Shown: positions 1-7,794, counted from the stretch's first letter. The stretch is DNA of 64,000 bases from Clostridia bacterium (GCA_017549205.1 JAFYVH010000005.1:1-64000), one strand, 5' to 3'. The notes: generated by a model from the letters alone, not told the origin. Numbers and translations are program-made.

Positions 1-36
1 AAAAATTGAAGATTGCTGCTCTCGAATTTTGACAAT

Positions 37-66
37 AAAAAATGGCTCAAACCCAGTGTTTGAGCC
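37..66 (-). terminator. terminator of tRNA-Trp
   Basis: A perfect 9-bp stem (GGCTCAAAC / GTTTGAGCC, 44-66) lies just downstream of the tRNA on the minus strand and is followed on that strand by ATTTTTTATT. This is a typical intrinsic terminator. Confidence 0.85.
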
Positions 67-74
67 AAATATAT

Positions 75-148
75 TGGCAGGGGTAGAAGGACTCGAACCC
101 TCAAGAACGGTTTTGGAGACCGGCATGTTACCATTACATCATACCCCT
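75..148 (-). tRNA. tRNA-Trp (CCA)
   Basis: The reverse complement folds as a full cloverleaf. The acceptor stem is AGGGGTA / TACCCCT, the anticodon loop is CTCCAAA with anticodon CCA, the T-arm is GAGGG-TTCGAGT-CCTTC, the discriminator base is G, and CCA is encoded. One terminal pair of the anticodon stem (C27 and U43) is mismatched. It has its own promoter and terminator. Confidence 0.95.
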
Positions 149-180
149 AAACGATATGTAACTCACCATCGACCTCATCT

Positions 181-209
181 ATTATATCTTTCCCTGCTAA
201 TTTTGTCAA
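181..209 (-). promoter_or_regulatory. promoter of tRNA-Trp
   Basis: On the minus strand TTGACA (204-209) and TATAAT (181-186) are separated by 17 bp, about 33 bp ahead of the tRNA. Both hexamers match the housekeeping sigma consensus perfectly. Confidence 0.9.
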
Positions 210-348
210 GGGGTTATGAAAAAATAATCGTAAAGATTTATGAAATATCTTATTAAAAAAGAGAGTAACGAAATGCTTTTTGTATCTGAATTGTATATTT
301 AGAAACTTTTCTTATTAAACTAAATAAAAAACAACAAGGAGTCATAAA

Positions 349-1314
349 ATGTATCAAACTCGAACAGATTTAGCCCTGGAAATCCACGAAATGTTAACAG
401 AAGCCGCCGAGGAAATCTCTGGCGTGACCTTAAAGCAAGAAGAAAAAGAGGGCGCAAAAATTTCACGCGTACACATTGAAACTCTGCGGGCGCAGGCAAA
501 AATGGGCAAACCCATTGGCCATTATATCACCATTGAGTTTCCAGACATGAATATAGCAGAGGGGGAGGAATATGAAGCCCTGTGCCGGATTGTAGGAAAA
601 GAACTGCAGGCATTACTCCCTTTAAAAGATAAAGCCAATGTGTTGGTGGTGGGGCTGGGTAACTGGAACATCACCCCCGATTCTTTAGGGCCAAAAGCTA
701 TATCTAAACTCATGGTCACCCGGCATTTGCTTCAATATATTCCCGACCAGATTGATGAAGGGATTCGGCCTGTCTGTGCTATTTCTCCCGGTGTTTTGGG
801 CATTACGGGTATGGAAACAAGCGAAATCATTAAAGGTGTGACAAATGCTATAAAACCCGATGCAATCATTGTGATTGATGCACTGGCAGCGCGAAGCATG
901 GACAGAATCAGCACAACCATTCAGCTTTGTGATACCGGCATCAGCCCGGGTGCCGGGGTAGGTAATCAGCGAAAGGCTTTGGATAAAAGTAGCCTTGGGG
1001 TGCCGGTTATTGCCATTGGTGTACCAACGGTAATCGATGCAGCCACCATCACGGCAGATACTTTGCAAATGGCAGCACAATCTGAAGAGGTAGAGGCCAA
1101 TCAAGAACTTTGCGAGGCTTTGTCAAAAATGGATGAAGAAGAGCAGTATAGCATGTTGCGAGCAGCACTGCCAGAGAGCCTGAATGGTTTTATTGTCACT
1201 CCAAAGGATGTAGACCTGCTTATAGACCGTGTGGCCCAAGTGGTGGCAAATGGAATTAATCTGGCAATGCATAAAAATATTTCTTTTCAAGATATTGCCG
1301 CTTACACATCATAA
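349..1314 (+). CDS. gpr: germination protease GPR
   Basis: This is the aspartic-type endopeptidase that degrades small acid-soluble spore proteins when spores germinate, freeing amino acids and DNA. The 321-residue protein has the family block GLGNWNITPDSLGP at 102-115, whose Asp corresponds to a catalytic residue, and a second conserved block around VIDALAAR. It is shorter than the roughly 370-residue Bacillus enzyme, as is common in Clostridia. GPR is made in the forespore as a zymogen that processes its own N-terminus. A good ribosome site (AAGGAG) lies ahead of the ATG. In Bacillus the gene is driven by sigma-F/G; I could not identify a convincing promoter of that type here. It is monocistronic. 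Confidence 0.95.
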   Translation: MYQTRTDLALEIHEMLTEAAEEISGVTLKQEEKEGAKISRVHIETLRAQAKMGKPIGHYITIEFPDMNIAEGEEYEALCRIVGKELQALLPLKDKANVLVVGLGNWNITPDSLGPKAISKLMVTRHLLQYIPDQIDEGIRPVCAISPGVLGITGMETSEIIKGVTNAIKPDAIIVIDALAARSMDRISTTIQLCDTGISPGAGVGNQRKALDKSSLGVPVIAIGVPTVIDAATITADTLQMAAQSEEVEANQELCEALSKMDEEEQYSMLRAALPESLNGFIVTPKDVDLLIDRVAQVVANGINLAMHKNISFQDIAAYTS

Positions 1315-1362
1315 TAAAAAGATGGGTCGCTTCCTATTGTAAAGATATACAAAAACCCTCAC

Positions 1363-1399
1363 GGGTCAAGAGGTCGCATGCCCAAACCGTCTAAACCAA
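1363..1399 (+). pseudogene. decayed inverted piece of tRNA-Pro
   Basis: Positions 1363-1378 are identical over 16 nt to the 3' anticodon stem, variable loop and T-stem of the tRNA-Pro at 1664-1740, but in the opposite orientation. The next bases resemble a degraded T-arm and acceptor 3' strand ending in ACCAAA. No upstream tRNA half remains, so it cannot be functional. It belongs to the repeat-rich stretch between gpr and tRNA-Pro. Confidence 0.55.
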
Positions 1400-1401
1400 A
1401 T

Positions 1402-1438
1402 AAAAAAACGAGCCATACCTTGCGGTATAACTCGTTTT
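1402..1438 (-). terminator. hairpin terminator beyond the tRNA-Pro element
   Basis: The stem AAAACGAG..ATACC / GGTAT..CTCGTTTT around a TTGC loop is followed on the minus strand by seven T. It sits just past the displaced tRNA-Pro 3' copy, so it may be the tRNA's original terminator. It could also stop gpr transcripts on the plus strand. Confidence 0.6.
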
Positions 1439-1465
1439 GGCTTTGCCAAAATATTCTCGTAAAAA

Positions 1466-1620
1466 GGTGATAGGATACAGCCGCTCTTCGAGCGTCTTGC
1501 CTGCTTGGCGACCCAAAGGCTAAAGCCTTTCGGGCCCCGCCGGCGCACCACTCACCTAAATAACAGTCCGCAGGACTGTTATTTTACGGTTCGCGCCTTC
1601 TTAAGCTTCAAATCCTACCA
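1466..1620 (-). repeat. tRNA-adjacent structured element, copy behind tRNA-Pro
   Basis: This stretch has no credible gene. On the plus strand it starts with GGTGATAGGAT (1466-1476), a one-mismatch copy of the tRNA-Pro 3' region at 1671-1681, exactly 205 bp away. The body (1477-1620) aligns closely with 41060-41206 behind tRNA-Leu. It holds three hairpins: CGCTC/GAGCG (1482-1494), AAAGGC/GCCTTT (1515-1530) and AAATAACAGTCC/GGACTGTTATTT (1558-1584). Its far end (1608-1617, TTCAAATCCT) copies the tRNA-Pro T-arm in inverted orientation. The T-arm mimicry and the hairpin set are shared with the Leu copy but the tRNA-like bases follow the local tRNA. Function unknown. Confidence 0.75.
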
Positions 1621-1623
1621 ATC

Positions 1624-1663
1624 GAAAGAAAAACCACCCCATGCAAAAGCATGAGATGGTTTT
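1624..1663 (-). terminator. first terminator of tRNA-Pro
   Basis: An imperfect long stem (AACCATCTCATGC / GCATGGGGTGGTT, with G-U pairs, loop TTTT) begins at once after the encoded CCA and ends in GTTTTTCTTT on the minus strand. It separates the tRNA from the structured element behind it. Confidence 0.75.
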
Positions 1664-1740
<77 letters not shown>

Positions 1741-1759
1741 TCCCCTTTAGTACCTATAC

Positions 1760-1788
1760 ATTATACAACACAATTATCCGTTTGTCAA
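1760..1788 (-). promoter_or_regulatory. promoter of tRNA-Pro
   Basis: On the minus strand TTGACA (1783-1788) and TATAAT (1760-1765) are 17 bp apart, a perfect consensus match about 20 bp upstream of the tRNA. Confidence 0.9.
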
Positions 1789-1888
1789 ATGAAATTTTAA
1801 AATAATTTCAAAAATTTTATGAAACAGCGTATTTAATCGAAAAAAGGGCCTATCCGAAGGCTAAATAAATATCCTGGAATAATGTCAT

Positions 1889-1984
1889 TTTTAACAAAAT
1901 TACCTGTTAAAATCTACAATATTTTCAGTAAAATGAAAGAAAATCTAACACATTTAACAATGAAGAACCCGTTAGGTTGTTAAA
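1889..1984. promoter_or_regulatory. cluster of TTAACA / TGTTAA inverted repeats
   Basis: The 368-bp gap between tRNA-Pro and the secreted-protein gene holds TTTTAACA-N8-TGTTAAAA (1889-1912) and TTTAACAA-N16-TTGTTAAA (1953-1984), 45-165 bp upstream of the gene's -35 box. They may be operators. The half-site recalls clostridial Rex sites, but the half-sites face the opposite way, so I do not assign a regulator. The rest of the gap is A+T-rich and shows nothing else. Confidence 0.4.
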
Positions 1985-2028
1985 AATGCCAAAAAAATTA
2001 TTTTAAAGAAAATCTTTTAGATTTATTG

Positions 2029-2057
2029 TTGACATTGTTTTTCATTTATAATATAAT
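2029..2057 (+). promoter_or_regulatory. strong promoter of the secreted-protein gene
   Basis: TTGACA (2029-2034), a 17-bp spacer and TATAAT (2052-2057) form a perfect consensus 51 bp ahead of the start codon. This agrees with the biased codon use of the gene it serves. Confidence 0.9.
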
Positions 2058-2108
2058 TATCGGAGAACGTAAACAAAAAAACATTATTATGAAAAGTGGG
2101 TGTAATTA

Positions 2109-3068
2109 ATGAAAAAAGGATTCATGAAGGCTTTAGCTGCAGTTGCAGCAGGCGCTATTCTTTTGACAATGAGCCTGTCCGCTTTTGCACTGAGCTATGA
2201 TGTTGCAACTGTTTACGATGCACAAGGCACATCCGAAGTGACCGTTTCAAACATCCTCGCTGCTGCTGGCGAAGAAGTTGCATTCCTGGTTGAAAGCGAA
2301 TCTGCTATCGTTTACATCGACCAGAAAACTGCTGACGGTTCCGGCAATGTTGCCGAATTCAGCTTTGTTGTAGACAACGGTGCATATGACATCCGTGTTG
2401 GTTCTACAAGCACAGCGAACAGCGAAGATACAACTTTTGCTTTGGCACAGAACAAAGCAAGTGTTAACGGTTTTGATGTAACCGTTTCTGCTGCTGATGC
2501 TGCTATCGAAGCTGGTAACCGCGTAGCTATTGAAGCTGGCGCTGGTTTTGTTAAGGTTTATACCTTAGCTGCTGCTGGTTGGGGCGTAGCTGGCTATACC
2601 ATCAATGGTGAAGCTGGTGTTGCTATTGAAAACGGTGAATTCTTCACTGTTGAAATTACTGCAGACGCTGCAATCGAAGTTCTGTTCACACAGGACAAAG
2701 AAGATATGGTTGCTATTACTGGCACACCTGTTGCTACAGTTGCTGATGCACAGCCCAGCTTTGGCGAAAACAAAGCAGGTCTCTTCGCAACTGCTACAAG
2801 TGCAACCGAATACGGCATTCTGTTAGCTGAAGATGCTGCTGCATTTGATGCTATCGGCGCTGCTGATATCGCTGAACTTTCTGAAGACACTGCTGTTAAG
2901 AAGTTCGTTGCTATGGCTAAGAACGCAGAAGGTCAGTATGCTGTTGTAGTTCAAAACGCTGACGGCGAAAGCGCAATCGCTGGTGAATGGTATGCTTGTG
3001 CATACGCACTGAACGGCGATGTACTTTCTAAGGAAGCTGCTGCTACTGTTTTCAGCTTTGGTGAGTAA
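2109..3068 (+). CDS. secreted Ala-rich protein of unknown function
   Basis: I do not recognise this 319-residue protein. A signal peptide covers about residues 1-27 (MKKGFMKALAAV, a hydrophobic core, then SAFA). The mature part is acidic, rich in Ala, Val, Glu and Asp, nearly free of cysteine, and reads as alternating short beta strands, suggesting one or more Ig-like beta-sandwich modules. It has no sorting motif or membrane anchor. Codon use is strongly biased (GCT/GCA, GAA, AAC, GTT), unlike the neighbours, and together with the consensus promoter this predicts very high expression, as for a surface-layer or matrix protein. A 52-residue peptide gene follows after 34 bp in the same transcript. 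The pair sits between two tRNA genes, a typical place for acquired DNA. Confidence 0.85.
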   Translation: MKKGFMKALAAVAAGAILLTMSLSAFALSYDVATVYDAQGTSEVTVSNILAAAGEEVAFLVESESAIVYIDQKTADGSGNVAEFSFVVDNGAYDIRVGSTSTANSEDTTFALAQNKASVNGFDVTVSAADAAIEAGNRVAIEAGAGFVKVYTLAAAGWGVAGYTINGEAGVAIENGEFFTVEITADAAIEVLFTQDKEDMVAITGTPVATVADAQPSFGENKAGLFATATSATEYGILLAEDAAAFDAIGAADIAELSEDTAVKKFVAMAKNAEGQYAVVVQNADGESAIAGEWYACAYALNGDVLSKEAAATVFSFGE

Positions 3069-3102
3069 CAGTTAATTAAAATTTGATTAGGAGGAATTTA
3101 CT

Positions 3103-3261
3103 GTGAAAGAATATGCAAAACCGGTTTTAGAAATTCGCGAAATCAGAGTTACTGAAAACCTTGCAGCCACCAGAGCAAGCGCAGCGTTGGATTTTGTTAG
3201 CAAATATCCGACAACAACATTTACTTTAAGCACAGTGGCTGACAGTCAGGATCTGGCTTAA
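3103..3261 (+). CDS. 52-residue peptide, function unknown
   Basis: A GTG start lies 8 bp after a strong AGGAGG site, 34 bp behind the secreted-protein gene, and the frame stays open for 52 codons. The peptide begins VKEYAKPVLEIREIRVTENL and ends in a Ser/Thr-rich tail (TTTFTLSTVADSQDLA) without cysteines. The start K-x-Y-x-K-P-x-L-E-[IV] resembles a class of short peptides common in Clostridia, some of which look like precursor or leader peptides. That comparison is from memory and no modification enzyme is nearby. The ribosome site, shared promoter and following terminator support a real gene. It could be a secreted-protein partner, a RiPP-like precursor or a small regulator. Confidence 0.75.
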   Translation: MKEYAKPVLEIREIRVTENLAATRASAALDFVSKYPTTTFTLSTVADSQDLA

Positions 3262-3314
3262 TCAATATGGGTTGGGAGCAATTCCCGCATATTGAGATTT
3301 AGCGAATGTTTAAT

Positions 3315-3345
3315 AAGGCACACCAAAAGGTGTGCCTTGTTTTTT
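3315..3345 (+). terminator. terminator of the secreted-protein operon
   Basis: AAGGCACACC-AAAA-GGTGTGCCTT followed by GTTTTTT. A weaker inverted repeat (TCAATATG / CATATTGA) precedes it right after the peptide gene. Confidence 0.9.
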
Positions 3346-3355
3346 GCTTTTGTCC

Positions 3356-3384
3356 TTGACAATGGAGGGGGACTGTGATATACT
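3356..3384 (+). promoter_or_regulatory. promoter of tRNA-Ala
   Basis: TTGACA (3356-3361), 17 bp, TATACT (3379-3384), ending 10 bp ahead of the tRNA. Confidence 0.88.
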
Positions 3385-3394
3385 AATATGCGTT

Positions 3395-3470
3395 GGGGGT
3401 ATAGCGCAGTTGGGAGCGCGTTTGACTGGCAGTCAAAAGGTCAGGGGTTCGAATCCCCTTATCTCCACCA
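3395..3470 (+). tRNA. tRNA-Ala (GGC)
   Basis: Complete cloverleaf: acceptor GGGGGTA / TATCTCC with two G-U pairs, D-arm GCGC-AGTTGGGA-GCGC, anticodon stem TTTGA/TCAAA, loop CTGGCAG (anticodon GGC), T-arm AGGGG-TTCGAAT-CCCCT, and encoded ACCA. It has its own promoter and terminator. Unlike tRNA-Pro and tRNA-Leu it carries no 205-bp element. Confidence 0.95.
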
Positions 3471-3471
3471 G

Positions 3472-3509
3472 AAAAAACGACAGTAATCGACAGATTACTG
3501 TCGTTTTTT
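3472..3509 (+). terminator. terminator of tRNA-Ala
   Basis: A perfect 17-bp stem (ACGACAGTAATC / GATTACTGTCGT flanked by A6/T6) around a GACA loop directly after the tRNA. The T run works in both directions. Confidence 0.92.
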
Positions 3510-3510
3510 C

Positions 3511-3612
3511 AGCTAAATTCGCTGATGCGAGCTAAACCCCCCAAGCTCAGCTAAATTGCCTGCGGCAGCTAAATGCACTTCGCACGCTTATGGCGAATTT
3601 AATTTAGCTAAA
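3511..3612. repeat. AGCTAAA periodic repeat
   Basis: AGCTAAA occurs at 3511, 3530, 3549 and 3567, a period of 18-19 bp, and again at 3606. The first copy (AGCTAAATTCGC) is matched by an inverted copy at the far end (GCGAATTTAATTTAGCT, 3593-3609), so the block is bounded by imperfect inverted repeats. It has no coding capacity. It may be a small dispersed element or an array of protein-binding sites. Confidence 0.6.
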
Positions 3613-3710
3613 ATAGAAATATCTCATTGATTTGGCTTTTGCAGATAATAGTACCGGGATTGTTTGCTTATTACGGTTTCACTCTTTTTTTGATTTATCT
3701 GCGTCTGTTG

Positions 3711-4388
3711 CTATTCGCTTACCGGAAACAGAACAAGCTTATTCTGGTCATCGCATAGTCCCAAATATATCTCTTTTGCGCTGTCATATTTATGTTCTTT
3801 CAGCTGTTTATCAAGCCAGGCAAGGTTTAAACCAAGTCTTTTTAAATTTTCATGAAGAATGCACCCATCCATAATAACCTCTGTACAAATTTTTGTTTTT
3901 TGAGGGGTAAGATTCATATCTTTCGGTGTCAAAGGCCGTTTTTCACTTTTTGGCAAAATTGTAATTCGACCGTTATACTCAAAAACGGCGGTTTCAATAT
4001 CGTTTATGTTGAAATAGCCTTCCTGACGGCACAAAACCATAAATTCTGAAAGCTCAAGCTTTGCCTTTTTCATGTTCTTTCGATATAGTTTCCCGTGATC
4101 TAAAATAATGGTGGGTGTCCCATTTACATATTTACGGGTTTTGGGAAATTTATGGGCAAGTATTGTGAGACCTAAAGCCACAAAGCCATAAACCAGCATT
4201 GCAATAAGGGGCTTTTGCGGTGATTCAAGCTCAGTTGCCAGCTCGGCAGCAATAGAGCCGATGGTGATGCCGGTGATGTAATCGAAAAAATCCAGCTGTG
4301 CCATTTGTTTGTGCCCCATTATTTTCGCAATAATAAATAAAGATATGACCGATAGCAAAGATGTTAAAATAACTTTTATCCATTCCAT
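3711..4388 (-). CDS. DUF421 (YetF-family) membrane protein
   Basis: This 225-residue protein matches the YetF/YrbG family. Its N-terminal half has three predicted membrane helices (about residues 5-22, 33-50 and 60-80), and its C-terminal half is a cytoplasmic alpha/beta domain with the family features GTPTIILDHGKL and ELSEFMVLCRQEGYFNINDIETAV. Family members occur in many spore formers, including spore membrane proteins of Bacillus; the molecular role is not settled. The start is well supported by GGAGG ahead of the ATG. It is transcribed alone, divergent from malic enzyme. Confidence 0.85.
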   Translation of the reverse strand: MEWIKVILTSLLSVISLFIIAKIMGHKQMAQLDFFDYITGITIGSIAAELATELESPQKPLIAMLVYGFVALGLTILAHKFPKTRKYVNGTPTIILDHGKLYRKNMKKAKLELSEFMVLCRQEGYFNINDIETAVFEYNGRITILPKSEKRPLTPKDMNLTPQKTKICTEVIMDGCILHENLKRLGLNLAWLDKQLKEHKYDSAKEIYLGLCDDQNKLVLFPVSE

Positions 4389-4506
4389 TTTAGAACGACC
4401 TCCAATCTTTTTTTATTATGTGTTTGCGGTGTAATATTTATTACCACAGCCTGATTGTAAAAATCTAAAAATGCGCAGATTTATTATCTTTTGTGAGCTC
4501 CCTCGA

Positions 4507-4535
4507 TTGACAAAAGTCATTCACTGTGGTACAAT
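4507..4535 (+). promoter_or_regulatory. promoter of malic enzyme gene
   Basis: TTGACA (4507-4512), 17 bp, TACAAT (4530-4535), with a 63-bp leader. Confidence 0.85.
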
Positions 4536-4598
4536 CAATAGGTAAAGGATTTTGTAAAACAATACACATTAAGTGTGACTACATAGGGAGGGTGCAAA

Positions 4599-5771
4599 GT
4601 GGACATTAGAGAACAATCACTTTTAAAACATGGTGAATGGAAAGGCAAAATTGAAGTTATTTCCCGAGCTAAAGTTGAAAACAGCAATGACCTGTCGCTT
4701 GCTTACACACCGGGCGTAGCAGAGCCTTGTCTTGCCATTCAGAAAGACATTGAAAAATCGTATGAACTGACAAGAAGATGGAATCTTGTTGCCGTTATCA
4801 CCGATGGTACAGCGGTGCTGGGTCTTGGTGACATTGGCCCCGAAGCCGGCATGCCGGTTATGGAAGGCAAGTGCGTTTTGTTTAAAGAGTTTGCCGATGT
4901 TGATGCATTTCCCCTTTGCATTAAAACCAAAGATGTGGATGAGCTTGTGCAAACCATTTATAACATTTCAGGCAGCTTTGGCGGCATTAACTTAGAAGAT
5001 ATTGCAGCTCCCAGATGCTTTGAAGTTGAAAGACGCTTAAAAGAAATTTGTGACATTCCTGTTTTCCACGATGACCAGCATGGTACGGCTATTGTTGTGG
5101 CAGCGGCTCTTTTAAATGCTCTTAGGGTTGTGAATAAGAAAATTGACGAGGTTAAAGTGGTTATTAATGGTGCAGGCAGCGCCGGCACAGCCATTGCAAA
5201 CCACATTTTGAAGCTTGGTGTTAAAAACCTGATTGTTTGTGATAAATTCGGTGTTATTTGCGAGGGTATGGAGGGTCTTAGCGAGGCACATACCATCCTG
5301 AGCAAAAAGACAAATCCCGAAAAAATTCAGGGCACACTTTCTGACGCTCTTTGCGGCGCGGATGTGTTCATTGGTGTTTCTGCTCCTAACATTGTATCTG
5401 AAGAAAACATTAAATCTATGGCTGACAAGCCCATTGTGTTCCCCATGGCAAACCCTGTTCCTGAAATTATGCCGGATTTGGCACTTTCTGCTGGCGCAGC
5501 TGTTGTGGGCACAGGTCGCTCTGATTTCCCCAATCAGATTAACAATGTGTTGGCTTTTCCCGGCATTTTCAGAGGTGCTTTGGATGTGAGAGCCAAGGAC
5601 ATTAATGAAGAAATGAAAATGGCAGCATCTTATGCCATTGCCGGCATTGTGTCAAATGAAGAACTGAGTGCAGAATACATTCTGCCCAAAGCTTTTGACC
5701 CCAGAGTTGGCAAAGCTGTGGCTGAAGCTGTTGCAAAGGCTGCTCGTGAAAGTGGCGTAGCAAGAAAATAA
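4599..5771 (+). CDS. NAD(P)-dependent malic enzyme
   Basis: Catalyses oxidative decarboxylation of malate to pyruvate with reduction of NAD(P). The 390-residue length is that of the short bacterial form without a phosphotransacetylase domain. The malic N-terminal domain (about 1-160) contains the signature [11 protein letters not shown] and [16 protein letters not shown], and HDDQHGTA supplies metal and substrate residues. The C-terminal Rossmann domain has [11 protein letters not shown] near 190. The start is GTG at 4599, preceded by a good AGGGAGG site; no ATG fits. It is monocistronic, with a consensus promoter and a bidirectional terminator. Cofactor preference cannot be read with certainty. 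Confidence 0.93.
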   Translation: MDIREQSLLKHGEWKGKIEVISRAKVENSNDLSLAYTPGVAEPCLAIQKDIEKSYELTRRWNLVAVITDGTAVLGLGDIGPEAGMPVMEGKCVLFKEFADVDAFPLCIKTKDVDELVQTIYNISGSFGGINLEDIAAPRCFEVERRLKEICDIPVFHDDQHGTAIVVAAALLNALRVVNKKIDEVKVVINGAGSAGTAIANHILKLGVKNLIVCDKFGVICEGMEGLSEAHTILSKKTNPEKIQGTLSDALCGADVFIGVSAPNIVSEENIKSMADKPIVFPMANPVPEIMPDLALSAGAAVVGTGRSDFPNQINNVLAFPGIFRGALDVRAKDINEEMKMAASYAIAGIVSNEELSAEYILPKAFDPRVGKAVAEAVAKAARESGVARK

Positions 5772-5784
5772 ATGATTTAATTAT

Positions 5785-5828
5785 AAAAATCGAGCCTCTT
5801 ATGGTAAAACATAAGAGGCTCGATTTTT
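5785..5828. terminator. bidirectional terminator
   Basis: A 19-bp perfect stem (AAAAATCGAGCCTCTTATG and its complement) around GTAAAA separates the convergent malic enzyme and YigZ-family genes. Confidence 0.92.
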
Positions 5829-5840
5829 GTTTGAAAAATA

Positions 5841-6473
5841 TTATATTGCCAAAGGTCTATATTCAGAAAAAAGAACAGAACAAGCAGCGGATCCATTGGT
5901 TGACTCAATGATTTTTTTCTGCAAATCCTCAAGGTCTTGGGTGCGGATGCAAACCGTTGCTGCCACATCCTGACCAAAGGTGGCATCTTCAATGGTAAGC
6001 CCCTCTTGCTCCAATAAATATTGTAGGCGGTTATACTGGTCATATTGAACTGTAATCTGCAGGAGAGTGCAGTCGGTCATGATAGAAATAATACCCTTGT
6101 CAATGCCCATTTTAGTCGCCTTGGAATAGGCTCTCACCAGTCCGCCGGCGCCTAATTTTGTACCACCAAAATAGCGGGTCACCACCACGGCCACATCGGT
6201 CAAATCCTCTTGTTTTAAAACCTCCATAACCGGCATGCCGGCGGTGCCGCCGGGTTCACCGTCGTCCGAATAGCGTGCGATGTTGTTTTCGCGGACAATA
6301 TAGGCATATACATTATGGTTGGCGTCGGAAAATTCTTTGCGCATGTCCTGAATCAGCGAAAGGGCCTCTGCTTCTGTTGTGACGGGGCGGACAGTGGCAA
6401 TAAAGCGAGATTTTTTTTCAATTAATTCATCTCGCCCTGACCGTTTAATTGTGCGATAATCTTTCTTCATCAC
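5841..6473 (-). CDS. YigZ/IMPACT-family protein
   Basis: This 210-residue protein has the two-domain YigZ layout. The N-terminal IMPACT/UPF0029 domain holds DGEPGGTAGMPVMEVL and VVVTRYFGGTKLGAGGLVRAYS, and the C-terminal ferredoxin-like domain (about 140-205) resembles elongation-factor domain V. Human IMPACT regulates translation through GCN1; the bacterial role is undefined, although the family has been linked to translation. It is the last gene of a three-gene minus-strand operon behind hflX, 37 bp downstream of it, which is a ribosome-related context. Confidence 0.93.
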   Translation of the reverse strand: MMKKDYRTIKRSGRDELIEKKSRFIATVRPVTTEAEALSLIQDMRKEFSDANHNVYAYIVRENNIARYSDDGEPGGTAGMPVMEVLKQEDLTDVAVVVTRYFGGTKLGAGGLVRAYSKATKMGIDKGIISIMTDCTLLQITVQYDQYNRLQYLLEQEGLTIEDATFGQDVAATVCIRTQDLEDLQKKIIESTNGSAACSVLFSEYRPLAI

Positions 6474-6510
6474 AAGTGCCTGCTTTCACAAAATTTTGCC
6501 CGTGGCAATG

Positions 6511-7794
6511 TTAGTTATCTTCCTTTAAATATGCTTTAAAGCGGTTATAGGCCTTGGCATCCAGCAACACCTGAATGCATGTACCCTCCGGCTCATAGGT
6601 TTCCTCTAATACTGTATGGTCGTTGTGCAGCTCGGATAAAACAGCGCCGTCGGTGTAGGGTATGAGCAGCCGAACCGCCTGCTTTTTGCCCGGTGCCACA
6701 TCGCCAATGGCTTCTAAAAGGGCATCAAAGCCGGCACCGGTTTTGGCGCTGATGTGCACGATGCGGTCCGCCTCGGGAAGTGATGCGGGGAGTTCGATGC
6801 TGCCATCGGCGGCATCGGCTTTGTTAAAGGCCAGCACCACCGGTTTATCAGCGGCACCCAGTTCACTTAAAATGCGATTAACCACTTGAATGTGTTGCAT
6901 AAATTCCTCGTTAGAACCATCTGTTACATGCAACACCACATCGGCCAGCGAAATTTCTTCTAAAGTGGATTTAAAGGCTTCAATTAAATGATGGGGCAGC
7001 TTTCTTATAAAGCCAACGGTGTCAATCAGCAAAATGTTGCGGCCGTCTTCTAAGTTAAAGCCTCTGACGGTGGGGTCTAAGGTGGCAAAAAGCTTGTCTT
7101 CGGCGTAAACATCGGCACCGGTTAAGGCATTGAGTAGCGTGGATTTTCCTGCGTTGGTATAACCCGCCAAAGCAACTGTAACTGCATTTTCCTGACGGCG
7201 ACCGGCACGGAGCAATTCACGATGTTTTTTAACCTCTGAAAGTTCCTGCTGCAAATGGTGAATGCGGCTTCTGATATGCCGCCGGTCTGTTTCTAAACGG
7301 GTTTCACCGGGACCTCGAGTACCAATACCGGCGCCTAAACGAGAAAGTTGTGTGCCAATGCCGGTAAGGCGGGGCAGCATGTATTTAAGCTGCGCCAGCT
7401 CAACCTGAATTTTACCTTCGCGGCTTAAGGCGTGGCGGGCAAAAATATCTAAAATCAGCATGCTGCGGTCAATAACACGGCGCTTTAATGCTTTTTCCAA
7501 ATTTTTAAGCTGCATGGGGGAAAGCTCGCTGTCAAAAATAATCAGGTCGGCCTCTAAAGTTTCGCAGGCCCCTAAAAGCTCCTCCAATTTTCCTTCGCCT
7601 AAATATGTTGCGTTTTCGGGGGAAGGGCGGTTTTGCACCAGAGTGCCCACAACCTCTGCACCTGCTGTGTCGGCAAGGCGTGCAAGCTCGTTTATAGTTT
7701 CTTCAGTTGTATCTTTTAAAGGGTCGCCGCTACCGGTATGCACACCTGCTAAAATGGCTCTCTCTTGTTTTTCTTTTGTTTCGGTTAAAGCCAT
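6511..7794 (-). CDS. hflX: ribosome-associated GTPase HflX
   Basis: HflX binds the 50S subunit and splits stalled or stress-arrested ribosomes with GTP hydrolysis. The 427-residue protein has the N-terminal nucleotide-binding domain, the conserved glycine-rich linker (GAGIGTRGPGETRLETDRR), then a G domain with Walker A GYTNAGKST, switch II DTVGF and NKAD. I chose ATG at 7794 (MALTETKEKQ), which is preceded at 7 bp by GAGAGGAG. A longer frame starting at 7836 would place that ribosome site inside the gene. It lies 48 bp behind the flavoprotein gene, in one operon. Confidence 0.95.
   Translation of the reverse strand: MALTETKEKQERAILAGVHTGSGDPLKDTTEETINELARLADTAGAEVVGTLVQNRPSPENATYLGEGKLEELLGACETLEADLIIFDSELSPMQLKNLEKALKRRVIDRSMLILDIFARHALSREGKIQVELAQLKYMLPRLTGIGTQLSRLGAGIGTRGPGETRLETDRRHIRSRIHHLQQELSEVKKHRELLRAGRRQENAVTVALAGYTNAGKSTLLNALTGADVYAEDKLFATLDPTVRGFNLEDGRNILLIDTVGFIRKLPHHLIEAFKSTLEEISLADVVLHVTDGSNEEFMQHIQVVNRILSELGAADKPVVLAFNKADAADGSIELPASLPEADRIVHISAKTGAGFDALLEAIGDVAPGKKQAVRLLIPYTDGAVLSELHNDHTVLEETYEPEGTCIQVLLDAKAYNRFKAYLKEDN

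Noticed and set aside
29-256. 75-residue open frame across tRNA-Trp
   Set aside because: It is the antisense of the tRNA gene and its promoter.
685-1104. 139-residue frame opposite gpr
   Set aside because: Complementary to a well-conserved gene, with no ribosome site or recognisable motif.
1366-1551. 61-residue open frame on the minus strand
   Set aside because: It lies wholly in the tRNA-Pro element and its hairpins; the equivalent frame is not kept in the copy behind tRNA-Leu and there is no ribosome site.
1889-1984. Rex (redox regulator) operator upstream of the secreted-protein gene
   Set aside because: Rex sites have TTGTTAA before TTAACAA; here the half-sites are in the reverse order.
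3332-3535. 67-residue open frame across tRNA-Ala
   Set aside because: It reads through the tRNA and both terminators.
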